From Thermostichus sp047461615 (lineage in GTDB: Bacteria; Cyanobacteriota; Cyanobacteriia; Thermostichales; Thermostichaceae), in NCBI RefSeq assembly GCF_047461615.1, contig NZ_JANSHI010000004.1, positions 62,001 through 126,000 of the forward strand: a stretch of 64,000 bases of DNA, given 5' to 3'. Both the position numbers and the translations under genes were made by a program. The notes under the pieces were generated by a model. That model did not search any database. It was not told where the DNA came from and saw only the letters and a program-made list of their open reading frames with translations. This document shows positions 25,246 to 33,125 of this stretch, in pieces. The stretch's first letter is position 1. Each line of letters begins with the position of its first letter.

Positions 25246-26349
25246 GTGGGTAAAAGAAGTAGACAGAGGATTCTGGATCCCAGCTTGACGGATTCTCTTT
25301 CCTTGCTGCTGCAAGAGATTTTTTCCAGTGCGGAAGCTCGTCTCAAGCAGTCACACCACCCCAACCGAACAGCTTGGTTGCGGATCTTGCGGTCGCTGCA
25401 GCGGATGGGATCCCTGAAGCTCAGCCGTCTGGACGCCAAGATCCTGGCAGCTACGCTTGAGGATCTGGAGCAGGGTTTTGCCACCTTCCAAAACTACACC
25501 CATCGGCGCAAGGTAACAGTCTTTGGCTCGGCGCGTCTAGGGGAGGACAGCCCCGAGTACCAGCAGGCGCAGCTATTTGCCCACCGCATTAGTCAGCTGG
25601 GCTTCATGGTGCTGACAGGGGGCGGCGGCGGCATCATGGAAGCCGGTAACCGGGGGGCGGGGCAAGAAAACTCGTTTGGGCTGAATATTCAGCTGCCCTT
25701 TGAGCAGGTAGCCAACCCTTTCATTGCCGCCAGCGACCGGGTCATTAACTTTAAGTACTTCTTTTCTCGCAAACTTTTCTTTGTCAAGGAAACAGATGCC
25801 CTAGTGCTGTTTCCTGGCGGCTTTGGCACCCAGGATGAGGCTTTTGAGTGTCTGACCCTGATGCAGACCGGGAAGACCAAGCTGATGCCGCTGGTGCTGG
25901 TGGACAGGCAAGGCGGCTGCTACTGGAAAGAATGGGATGAATATGTGCGAGAGCACCTGCTCAGCCGCGGCTTAATCAGCCCCGAGGATCTCCACCTTTA
26001 CTCCCTAACTGACGATGTCGGGGAGGCCTGTCAGCAGATCGTCGATTTCTATCGCATCTTTCACAGCAATCGCTACGTGCGGGAGCTTTTGGTTTTGCGC
26101 TTAAACACCAAGCTTTCACCGGAAGCCCTAGAAATTTTAAACCAAGAGTTTGCTGACATTCTCGAGTCGGGCCGGATTGAGCAAACAGAGGCTCTGCCCG
26201 AGGAAGCTGAGGAAGACATTGCCCATCTGCCGCGGCTAGTAATGCGCTTTAACCAGCGCAGCTTTGGGCGGCTGTGGCAAATGGTGCGCCGAATCAACAA
26301 GCTCCCTCCCGAAGGGTCAGAGCCTTTGATGCAATCTGAACAAAAGTAG
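25246..26349 (+). CDS. LOG-family protein (cytokinin-activating-enzyme-like, TIGR00730 type)
   Basis: The 367-residue protein contains the LOG core (about residues 80-270), with the nucleotide-binding loops TGGGGGIMEAGNRGA and PGGFGTQDEAFECLTLMQTGK; the latter is the PGGxGTxxE signature. Classical LOG enzymes hydrolyse cytokinin riboside monophosphates to free bases plus ribose phosphate and were formerly misnamed lysine decarboxylases. This version is longer at both ends, as in other cyanobacteria. GTG 25246 is the likely start. trpF begins 11 bp after the stop, so the two are probably co-transcribed. Confidence 0.88.
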   Translation: MGKRSRQRILDPSLTDSLSLLLQEIFSSAEARLKQSHHPNRTAWLRILRSLQRMGSLKLSRLDAKILAATLEDLEQGFATFQNYTHRRKVTVFGSARLGEDSPEYQQAQLFAHRISQLGFMVLTGGGGGIMEAGNRGAGQENSFGLNIQLPFEQVANPFIAASDRVINFKYFFSRKLFFVKETDALVLFPGGFGTQDEAFECLTLMQTGKTKLMPLVLVDRQGGCYWKEWDEYVREHLLSRGLISPEDLHLYSLTDDVGEACQQIVDFYRIFHSNRYVRELLVLRLNTKLSPEALEILNQEFADILESGRIEQTEALPEEAEEDIAHLPRLVMRFNQRSFGRLWQMVRRINKLPPEGSEPLMQSEQK

Positions 26350-26360
26350 CATCAATCCCA

Positions 26361-27149
26361 ATGGGCCGGTTGTTTGTCAAAATCTGCGGCATCACGCGGC
26401 AGGATCAGGCCGAAGCCATTGCGGCGCTGGGGGTAAGCGCCCTAGGGTTTGTGGCCGTGCCCAACACGCCGCGCTATTTGCCTCTTTCGGCAGCGCGCTG
26501 GGTGGGATCCCTGCCCCGCCATGTGGAAAAGGTAGGGGTTTTTCTGGATCAGGATCCCGGCACCATCGCCACCTGGGTGGAAACGGCTGGCCTCACGGCT
26601 GTTCAGCTTCACGGCCAGGAATCTCCAGAGATGTGTCGGCAACTGGGAGAGTGGCTCCCCGGCATCCGCCGCATCAAGGCCCTGCGCATCCGGTGCCCAG
26701 CAGACCTGGAGGTGGCCGACCTCTACCGCGACTGTGTAGAGACCTTACTGCTGGATGCCTATCACCCCCAACGAGCAGGTGGCACTGGGCAAACGCTCAA
26801 CTGGTCGGAACTGGCCTCCTGCTCTCTGCCCTTGCCCTGGCTCCTGGCCGGTGGCCTCAGCCCAGACAATGTTCTGCAAGCGCTCAGCCACCTTCAGCCT
26901 GCCGGCATCGATCTCTCCAGCGGTGTCGAACGCCAGCCGGGCGACAAAGACCTAGACAAAGTCCGGCGTCTGCTGCAGCAGTTAGCATCCCAAGGTTGGG
27001 CAATCGCCCCTGGCCAGTCTCAACCCCCTGCAAGCCAGGGAGGCTCGCGCCCGATCCCTACTGCAGGGATCGAAGGTTCAGCCCTGGCTCAAACCTCACC
27101 TCTTTCACCTCTCCAAACCGTCCCATCAGTCCCAGAGGGCGGTCGTTGA
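26361..27149 (+). CDS. trpF: Phosphoribosylanthranilate isomerase
   Basis: TrpF catalyses the third step of tryptophan synthesis, an Amadori rearrangement of N-(5'-phosphoribosyl)anthranilate. The (beta/alpha)8 barrel is recognisable by VKICGITRQDQA (catalytic Cys), LLLDAYHP (catalytic Asp), WLLAGGLSPDN and the phosphate-binding IDLSSGVERQPGDKD. The barrel ends near residue 215; the last 45 residues are a Pro/Ser/Gln-rich tail that overlaps the end of the convergent rodZ gene by 92 bp and is probably unstructured. Confidence 0.92.
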   Translation: MGRLFVKICGITRQDQAEAIAALGVSALGFVAVPNTPRYLPLSAARWVGSLPRHVEKVGVFLDQDPGTIATWVETAGLTAVQLHGQESPEMCRQLGEWLPGIRRIKALRIRCPADLEVADLYRDCVETLLLDAYHPQRAGGTGQTLNWSELASCSLPLPWLLAGGLSPDNVLQALSHLQPAGIDLSSGVERQPGDKDLDKVRRLLQQLASQGWAIAPGQSQPPASQGGSRPIPTAGIEGSALAQTSPLSPLQTVPSVPEGGR

Positions 27150-27906
27150 AGGTCACCAGCACCCCGCCCGCATTGCCAGTGCGCAGCACAATCGATCGCT
27201 CGGCCTCCCAGTTCAGCTCCGCCCCTGGCTGTAGGGTAGCCTCAAAAACAGTTTTTCCGTCGGCAATAACCCGCAGCCAAGAAGGATGTTCCACCACGCG
27301 AATACCAAGGCGCACTGGCTTGCGCTGCTGGGCTTCCAAGACGTCGGGGAAAACCCCCTCGATGCGCGTCCATTGCTCTAGGGTAGGAAACATCTGGCGA
27401 AGGGTCGGCTCGGGGTCTGGCTTGCGCTCAGAGGAGTTGGCCGCCGGCGGCTGTAGCTGGGCTCCCTCACCGCCCGAACGGCTAGCTAGCCACTGCCCAA
27501 AGGGATTGCCCCTGCTCTCCAAAAAAGCCGACAGCCCTCCCACCGCCAGCACGACTAGCCCCACATAGGCAGCCCAGAGGTGGAAGGGGCGCAAAGCAAA
27601 GGCGGGCTGTTCGCCAACAGCAGTTCGCGGAGGTGAGGCAGAGGGCATTTTGGCCGATAGCAGCGGCAACGCTTGCCGAGATAGCCTTTCGCCATCCAGC
27701 CCTAGGTAGTTGGCGTAGCGTTTAATGAAGCCTTGCACGTAGACTGGCTCCGGCAAGCGGCTTAAGTCGGCTTCCTCCAGGGCCTGCAGGTATTGGGAGC
27801 GGATGAAGGTATCGTTAGCTACCTCTGTCAACGTCAGCCCCCGTGCCTCCCGTGTTTGCCGCAACAGGGATCCCACGGCCTCTAGAGAGTGTGCTGGCTC
27901 TTGCAT
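27058..27906 (-). CDS. rodZ: RodZ-like protein (HTH_25 plus DUF4115)
   Basis: A 282-residue protein with an N-terminal Xre-type helix-turn-helix (residues about 8-75, LRQTREARGLTLTEVANDTFI, then YVQGFIKRYANYLGLD), one membrane segment (about 104-122, LWAAYVGLVVLAVGGL), a Pro-rich linker and a C-terminal DUF4115 beta-domain (about 165-275). RodZ links the cytoskeletal MreB to the wall-synthesis machinery and controls cell width. Its 3' end overlaps that of trpF. Confidence 0.88.
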   Translation of the reverse strand: MQEPAHSLEAVGSLLRQTREARGLTLTEVANDTFIRSQYLQALEEADLSRLPEPVYVQGFIKRYANYLGLDGERLSRQALPLLSAKMPSASPPRTAVGEQPAFALRPFHLWAAYVGLVVLAVGGLSAFLESRGNPFGQWLASRSGGEGAQLQPPAANSSERKPDPEPTLRQMFPTLEQWTRIEGVFPDVLEAQQRKPVRLGIRVVEHPSWLRVIADGKTVFEATLQPGAELNWEAERSIVLRTGNAGGVLVTFNDRPLGLMGRFGEVKEVRFEPGLNLRSLQ

Positions 27907-28022
27907 CGCTGCTTACCTGTGAATGCACACTCAGGTGACATCCTCCCCCTCAATTCACGGGAGATACCTAACACGCATATGGTAACGTACCCCAAGACGG
28001 GATCCTTGCAGATCGCGCTCCC

Positions 28023-28799
28023 CTACTCTCTGAGCGCTTGGCCATTGCCGGCAAACGAGGCCAGCAAAGCCTGAACCTCCTGGGGCTCCAACAGGCGAAA
28101 CTGACCTGGCTTGAGGTTGCCAAGGCGCAGCGGGCCAATCGCCTCCCGGTGTAAGCTGAGCACAGGATGACCCAGCTGCTCGGCCACCCGCCGAATTTGC
28201 CGCTTACGGCCCTCAAACAAGACCACCCTCAGCCACGAGGAGTTGGAGTTTTTTCTAAAGGGAGGCGGATTACAAAACTCCACCACTGCCGGCAGAGTAG
28301 TAGACCCATCCAAATCGACGCCCTCCCGCCACCGTTGTAGGGTGGCCTGGCTAGGGCGCCCCTGCACCTGCACCCAATAGGTCTTGGGCAGATGATAGCG
28401 CGGGTGGGTCAGCTTCAGGGTCAGGTCGCCGTCGTTGGTGAGCAGCAAAGCGCCACTGCTGTCAGCGTCCAGCCGGCCCACTGGATAGAGACGGATCTGC
28501 TGGTTCCAGGGTGGCGGAAGCAGATCCAGGACGGTCTTGCGCCCCCAGGGATCCTTGCAGGTAGACAAGACCCCCCGGGGCTTGTGCAGGAGCAAAACGT
28601 AGCGGGCCGGATCCCCGCAGGAGATTGCCTGCCCATCCACTTCGATGCAATCCCGTTCCGGATCGGCTTTAAAGCCCAGCTCGGTGACCACCTTCCCATT
28701 GACCCGAATGCGCCCGGCCAGGATCCAGGCTTCCACCTGGCGGCGGGAAGCTAGCCCCTGCCGAGCCAAAAGCTTCTGGAGCCGCTGGGGTGCTGCCAT
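28023..28799 (-). CDS. rluB: RsuA/RluB-family pseudouridine synthase
   Basis: The protein starts with an S4 RNA-binding domain (QRLQKLLARQGLASRRQVEAWI) and continues with the pseudouridine synthase domain, whose catalytic Asp lies in PVGRLDADSSGALLLTNDG. Enzymes of this branch modify one site in 23S (RluB, RluE, RluF) or 16S (RsuA) rRNA; RluB, acting at position 2605 in E. coli numbering, is the most likely. ATG 28799 was preferred over GTG 28805. It is followed by rodZ on the same strand after 116 bp. Confidence 0.9.
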   Translation of the reverse strand: MAAPQRLQKLLARQGLASRRQVEAWILAGRIRVNGKVVTELGFKADPERDCIEVDGQAISCGDPARYVLLLHKPRGVLSTCKDPWGRKTVLDLLPPPWNQQIRLYPVGRLDADSSGALLLTNDGDLTLKLTHPRYHLPKTYWVQVQGRPSQATLQRWREGVDLDGSTTLPAVVEFCNPPPFRKNSNSSWLRVVLFEGRKRQIRRVAEQLGHPVLSLHREAIGPLRLGNLKPGQFRLLEPQEVQALLASFAGNGQALRE

Positions 28800-28926
28800 A
28801 GGCACTGGGTAGCAAAGGAAGCAGAACCTTACCTCCTAGGAGGAGGCGGGTGTGGTGCCGGCTCTGGGCAGATAACTAGAGGAAGAGCTGTAGGACACCT
28901 TAAGCCTAACAAATCCTAGAACTTTG

Positions 28927-29044
28927 CGGTTGCTAACCTCTCAAAAGGCAACCGATGAGCTATCGCCCTGCTGGACTGCAAGGTTCACCAACCGGTTGCG
29001 GCCTCTTAGGCAGCAGGACGGGTCTCCTCTTACCTCCTGCAACC
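28927..29044. other. Intergenic region with alternative inverted repeats (possible structured RNA)
   Basis: Between the end of rbfA and the start of rluB (about 270 bp) lie two copies of CGGTTGC (28927-28933 and 28993-28999) and two copies of GCAACC (28948-28953, extended to GCAACCG, and 29039-29044). Either copy of the first can pair with either copy of the second, which permits mutually exclusive hairpins as in an attenuator. Transcribed from the minus strand it would form the leader of rluB. I see no open reading frame or known riboswitch core here. Confidence 0.3.
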
Positions 29045-29073
29045 CCCGATGGTTAAGGGCTGAAATGGTGCAG

Positions 29074-29517
29074 CTACTGGCCGTCCAACTCCTCGGCCTC
29101 GCCACCATCCCCCTCTTCAACCGTTTCCTGGTCTTTGGAGGAGGATCCCTGCTGTCGAGCCTCGGCTTCCCGTTTCAGTTGGTTGAGCAGGGCCAAGACT
29201 CGGGACCCCCGTTCCAAGGAGCGATCTTGTAAAAACGCCACCGTCGGCACTCGTCGCAGGCCCAGCCGCTGGCCAATCTCCCGCCGCACGAAGGGGGTGG
29301 CGGCGACCAACCCTTCCATTGCTTGCCGCTGGGCTGCTTCGTCGCCATAGATGCTGACGAAGATGCGGGCGTTTTGCAGGTCGCTGGAAACCTCTACGTC
29401 CACAATGCTGACCATGCCCGCCCCCACGCGGGCATCTTTGATCTCCGAGAGCAGGATCTGGCTAACCTCTCGCTTGATCTGCTCGGCTACCCGGGCTACC
29501 CGTCGCTCTGTTGCCAT
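29074..29517 (-). CDS. rbfA: Ribosome-binding factor A
   Basis: RbfA binds the 30S subunit near helix 1 of 16S rRNA during late maturation and in cold adaptation. The 147-residue protein has the KH-like core (RVARVAEQIKREVSQILLSEIKD; VDVEVSSDLQNARIFVSIYGD; GLRRVPTVAFLQDRSLERG) and an acidic tail (ETVEEGDGGEAEELDGQ). ATG 29517 is chosen since GAGGAT lies eight bases upstream and the family starts here; the frame is open for 23 more residues. Confidence 0.93.
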   Translation of the reverse strand: MATERRVARVAEQIKREVSQILLSEIKDARVGAGMVSIVDVEVSSDLQNARIFVSIYGDEAAQRQAMEGLVAATPFVRREIGQRLGLRRVPTVAFLQDRSLERGSRVLALLNQLKREAEARQQGSSSKDQETVEEGDGGEAEELDGQ

Positions 29518-29686
29518 TTTTCGATCCTCAGGTTCCTGTCCTCTGCAAACTTCGGCCCTTGGGGAGTGCTGGCTTCTCCGCGCCATGTTCTCAGAACAGT
29601 AGCAGATGCTACGCGCCTCTTCTCCTTCCCCCTCTATTTTGGGTCAATGTCCACCCTCTCCTGAGTAGGAATACCTAAAGCCAGCG

Positions 29687-29917
29687 ATGGATGGAGACAA
29701 GATGATCAAGACCCCAGAGGCGCTGCGGCGCTCCGTGGAGCAGTTCATGCTCGATGTAACGGAGCCGCTCGATCCGCTACTTGCCCTCAAGCTAACTCAG
29801 GTGGTGGTGATGCTGGGAGATACAGCTTACGCCATGGGCTACAGCGATGGCCAGCGAAGTCTCTGCCCTGGCCGTCTTTTGGGAGATAGACACTGCCGGC
29901 AGCCTGAGGGGAATTGA
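29687..29917 (+). CDS. Small protein of unknown function upstream of the photolyase gene
   Basis: A 76-residue frame with a plausible helical core (ALRRSVEQFMLDVTEPLDPLLALKLTQVVVMLGDTAYAMGYSDG). The last twenty residues look less gene-like. ATG 29702 (MIKTPEAL) is an equally likely start. It lies between the divergent rbfA and the photolyase gene and ends 49 bp before the latter. No family recognised; real-gene status is moderate. Confidence 0.45.
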   Translation: MDGDKMIKTPEALRRSVEQFMLDVTEPLDPLLALKLTQVVVMLGDTAYAMGYSDGQRSLCPGRLLGDRHCRQPEGN

Positions 29918-29966
29918 AGAGAGGAAGGAAAAGCAGCCAAGATGGGATCCAGTTGCTTGGCCTCCT

Positions 29967-31430
29967 ATGACTTCCCTAGTTCTCCTCTGGCATCGCCGCG
30001 ATCTGCGCCTAGGAGACAACACAGCCCTCCATGTGGCAGCCCAGCGCAGCCCCCAGGTAGTGCCGGTTTTCGTTTTCGACCCCCAACTTCTGCAGCGGGC
30101 AGACATGGCCCCAGCCCGGGTGGCGTTTCTGCTCCAGGCGTTGCAGGACCTGCAGGAGCGCTACGCCCAGATGGGGATCCCACTCCTGTGGCGGCGGGGA
30201 GATCCAGCCGTGGAGCTGCGGCAGTTGGCCGCCGAGCTAGGGGCGCAGGCCGTGTTTTGGAACGAGGATCTGGATCCCTGGGCTCGGCAGCAGGAGAGTC
30301 GGGTGCGGGCCAGCTTGGCGGAAGCTGGGATCCCGTCTTTTTCTTACCAAGACATGCTGCTGCACGGGCCAGGGGAAGTGTTGACCCAGGCGGGGGAGCC
30401 CTACTCGGTTTTTACCCCTTTCTGGCGCCGCTGGTCTAGCTTGCCCAAGCCGGATCCCTTCCCCATCCCCAAGGGTCTGCAGCCGTTGTCCAGCCTGAAA
30501 GCCCAACCTCTGCCCAGCTTGGCGGATCTGGGCTTTGTCTGCAACCAGCGGATCCCGGCCGCGGGTGAGAGTGTGGCTCAGAGGCTTCTAGAGGATTTCT
30601 GCCAGGGCCTGCGCATTTTCGAGTACGAGCGGGCTCGCGACTTCCCCGCCGAGCAGGGCACCTCTCTTCTTAGTCCCCACCTCTGCTGGGGAACCATCGG
30701 CATTCGGCGGGTGTGGCAGGCCACCTGTGAAGTGGAAGCGGAGGCCCGCAGCGAAGAGGCCGAGAGCAGCCTGCGCACGTGGCGGCAGGAGCTGTGCTGG
30801 CGCGAGTTTTACAAGCATGTCTTGGCCCACTGGCCCCATGTGGAAAGCGGAGCCTACCGACGAGCCTTTGATGCGCTGGAATGGGACAACCGCCAGGACT
30901 GGTTTCAGGCCTGGTGTGCCGGCCAGACGGGCTACCCCATTGTGGATGCGGCCATGCGCCAGCTCAACGAAACTGGCTGGATGCACAACCGCTGCCGCAT
31001 GATCGTGGCCAGCTTTTTAACCAAGGATCTCCTCATCGACTGGCGCTGGGGGGAGCGCTACTTCATGCAAAAGCTTGTAGACGGGGATCTGGCTGCCAAC
31101 AACGGCGGCTGGCAGTGGAGCGCCGGTGTGGGCACGGATCCCAGGCCCCTGCGCATCTTCAACCCAGCCACCCAGGCGGCCCGCTACGACCCAGAGGGGG
31201 AGTATATCCGCCGCTACCTGCCGGAGCTAGCGGGGCTGGATACCCCAGCTTTGCTGTGGGTGGGGAATGACCCCAAGGGATCCTGGGCTCTGCAGGAGCG
31301 GCGGCGCTGCGGCTACCCGGATCCCATCGTGGATCACAAGGTGCAGCAGCAGGAGTTCAAGCGGCGCTACCAGGCAGTGCAGCACGGCCACTCTAAGCCC
31401 GCTCAAGGCAGTCTTTCTCCTCCTTTCTGA
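29967..31430 (+). CDS. phrA: Deoxyribodipyrimidine photolyase (class I CPD type)
   Basis: A light-driven enzyme that splits cyclobutane pyrimidine dimers using FADH-. The N-terminal antenna domain starts LLWHRRDLRLGDNTAL; the C-terminal FAD domain holds the hallmark WREFYKHVL, TGWMHNRCRMIVASFLTKDLLIDWRWGE and DGDLAANNGGWQWSAGVGTD segments. It resembles the cyanobacterial enzyme with an 8-hydroxy-5-deazaflavin antenna, but the antenna identity is inference. ATG 29967 gives 487 residues, the normal length; the frame extends 120 bp upstream without supporting homology. Confidence 0.94.
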   Translation: MTSLVLLWHRRDLRLGDNTALHVAAQRSPQVVPVFVFDPQLLQRADMAPARVAFLLQALQDLQERYAQMGIPLLWRRGDPAVELRQLAAELGAQAVFWNEDLDPWARQQESRVRASLAEAGIPSFSYQDMLLHGPGEVLTQAGEPYSVFTPFWRRWSSLPKPDPFPIPKGLQPLSSLKAQPLPSLADLGFVCNQRIPAAGESVAQRLLEDFCQGLRIFEYERARDFPAEQGTSLLSPHLCWGTIGIRRVWQATCEVEAEARSEEAESSLRTWRQELCWREFYKHVLAHWPHVESGAYRRAFDALEWDNRQDWFQAWCAGQTGYPIVDAAMRQLNETGWMHNRCRMIVASFLTKDLLIDWRWGERYFMQKLVDGDLAANNGGWQWSAGVGTDPRPLRIFNPATQAARYDPEGEYIRRYLPELAGLDTPALLWVGNDPKGSWALQERRRCGYPDPIVDHKVQQQEFKRRYQAVQHGHSKPAQGSLSPPF

Positions 31431-31510
31431 CAAGACGTGGCAAGGACTCCTCGTCACTCCCAGAAGCGCTCCGCGCCGCCAGCAGGTTTGCGACAGCGTT
31501 GCGTAGCAAT

Positions 31511-31535
31511 AAAAAAGGGGATCCGAGGGATCCCC
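31511..31535 (-). terminator. Rho-independent terminator of the alkaline phosphatase gene
   Basis: On the minus strand GGGGATCC, a 3-base loop and GGATCCCC form a perfect 8-bp stem, followed directly by six T residues. It begins 22 bp after the phosphatase stop codon. The stem is built from the genome's abundant GGGATCCC palindrome. Confidence 0.8.
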
Positions 31536-31557
31536 GCCAATCCCCACTTGCTTGAGA

Positions 31558-32892
31558 CTACCGCCTTAGCTCGCTGGGGATGCGCTCCCCAAAGAGCACG
31601 AAGTAGAGGATGCGGTAGATGTCTGTGTTCAGGATTCCAGTGACCGGCACTAGCTCTCGAGCGTTCAGGCCCGCCGCGCGAGCAATGACCCCGCTGCCCA
31701 CATCGTCCTTGCTGGCCCAGGAGATGCCAAAGGGAAAACGCTTGCCATTTTTGTCCGGAGCGGAGAGGAAGGGCTTTGTACCAGTGCCGTCCACCCCGTC
31801 AAGGGGAGCGCCGCTTTCTTCAGTAGGCGGCAGAGGATTATCGGCAGACTCGACATCCACCAGCTGCATCCCGCCAGCATTGCTGTCGCTGGTGGTAATC
31901 ATGAAGGTCTTGGGATTCTTCTCGATAAAGTTGAGAATCACCCCGATGGCATCGTCAGCCCGCTTCACGGCCTCCAGGCAGCCGGAAGCGTTGAGGTTGT
32001 TGCACATGTTGTCGGTGCCCTCTTCTTCGATGACGGCGAAGAAGCCCTTGGGATTGCGGGAGATCCGCTCCAGGGCAAACTGTGTCATCTCGGCAATGGT
32101 GGGGGCGCTGGCGATGTAGTTGGGCAAGTTTGCCTTGCGCAGCTCTTCTTCAGGCTTATCGTAGAAGGTGTCCTCGACGTTGAACACCCCCAAAACCTTG
32201 GAGACATTCGCCGGCAGCTTCAGCAGCTCGTCGCGGGTATAGACGACGGCATACCCTTTTTTCTTGGCTTCCTCAATGAGGTTGCGGCCATCCTTGCGCT
32301 TCCCTTGGCCAAAGCGCCCCTGGACACCTTCCGGCAGCAGCCATTCCTCGCCAGCGCCGAGGATGATGTCTACCCCTGACTCCACCACCTGCAGGGCAAT
32401 CCCCTCATAGTCGCTGCGCTTAGCAGCCTCGGCAACGAACGCAGCCGTCCCCGGCTCAATGATGGATCCCGTTTGCACCAAAGCTGTACCCAAGCCTGCC
32501 GCCACAGCCTCTTCCATGATCGTGTTCAGGGTGCCGTTGGCCGAGGGATACTCCTTGCCGTCCGGATCCAACCCAAAGCTCTTGGCGTGAGCCCGAGTTC
32601 CTGTGGCATGGGTCACCGCTCCGGCGTTGGAAGTTCCCCCAAGCTGGTCGAAAAGGTGCCCGCGATAGGTGGTAATCACGGGAAGACGATCCCAGTTCAA
32701 GAAGCCATCTGGGCCCTTGTAGAGAATGCGCGTAATATCCCAGTGGGAGGCCGAAGTGCCATCCGGGTGGAAGAAGATGGCCCCGTTTCCGGTCGGCTTT
32801 GGCGCCGCCTGGGCCAGGCTAGAGGAAAAAAGCGAAGAGGACAGCAAACACAGCGTTGCAGCCAAAGCTGCCCTCAGAGGATGGTTACGCAT
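31558..32892 (-). CDS. phoA: Alkaline phosphatase (PhoA superfamily) with atypical metal ligands
   Basis: A 444-residue secreted phosphomonoesterase. The signal peptide is clear (residues 1-30, ALAATLCLLSSSLFSSSLAQA). The family fold is recognisable from FFHPDGTSASHW, LGGTSNAGAVTHATGTRAH (Ser88 likely nucleophile), IEEEGTDNMCNN, TTSDSNAGGM and ARAAGLNA. By eye against E. coli PhoA, positions of the three zinc-binding histidines carry Asn298, Ser337 and Asp397, while the Asp ligands remain. This suggests a divergent subfamily with different metal chemistry. A Pho-box-like array lies upstream and a terminator downstream, consistent with a phosphate-starvation gene. Confidence 0.85.
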   Translation of the reverse strand: MRNHPLRAALAATLCLLSSSLFSSSLAQAAPKPTGNGAIFFHPDGTSASHWDITRILYKGPDGFLNWDRLPVITTYRGHLFDQLGGTSNAGAVTHATGTRAHAKSFGLDPDGKEYPSANGTLNTIMEEAVAAGLGTALVQTGSIIEPGTAAFVAEAAKRSDYEGIALQVVESGVDIILGAGEEWLLPEGVQGRFGQGKRKDGRNLIEEAKKKGYAVVYTRDELLKLPANVSKVLGVFNVEDTFYDKPEEELRKANLPNYIASAPTIAEMTQFALERISRNPKGFFAVIEEEGTDNMCNNLNASGCLEAVKRADDAIGVILNFIEKNPKTFMITTSDSNAGGMQLVDVESADNPLPPTEESGAPLDGVDGTGTKPFLSAPDKNGKRFPFGISWASKDDVGSGVIARAAGLNARELVPVTGILNTDIYRILYFVLFGERIPSELRR

Positions 32893-33048
32893 AGCTAACC
32901 TGCTCTTGCTTGCTCAAAGCTGAACGTCAAGGAAAGTAACACAGCCTTGAGCAGTTAGCAAGAGCGCAGGCAAACACCCCTGCAGAACTTACCTGCAGCG
33001 ACGACCCTCTCCTAAGGTTTGCTACTTGGCCGGGGCAGGTTGCGAGGT

Positions 33049-33089
33049 CTATACCTAGAGTTAACTATCTCTTAACTGCCGCATAACGT
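33049..33089. promoter_or_regulatory. Pho box: four 8-bp repeats at 11-bp spacing upstream of phoA
   Basis: Read on the plus strand, CTATACCT (33049), GTTAACTA (33060), CTTAACTG (33071) and CATAACGT (33082) follow each other with 3-bp spacers. The cyanobacterial PhoB/SphR box is known as tandem 8-bp repeats close to CTTAACCT with 3-bp spacers. The only gene start nearby is phoA, on the minus strand, about 157-197 bp away, so the array would act on it in reversed orientation. Confidence 0.7.
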
Positions 33090-33125
33090 CAAGGCTTCTC
33101 GTAGAGCTTTATAGCCGTCTTCCAG

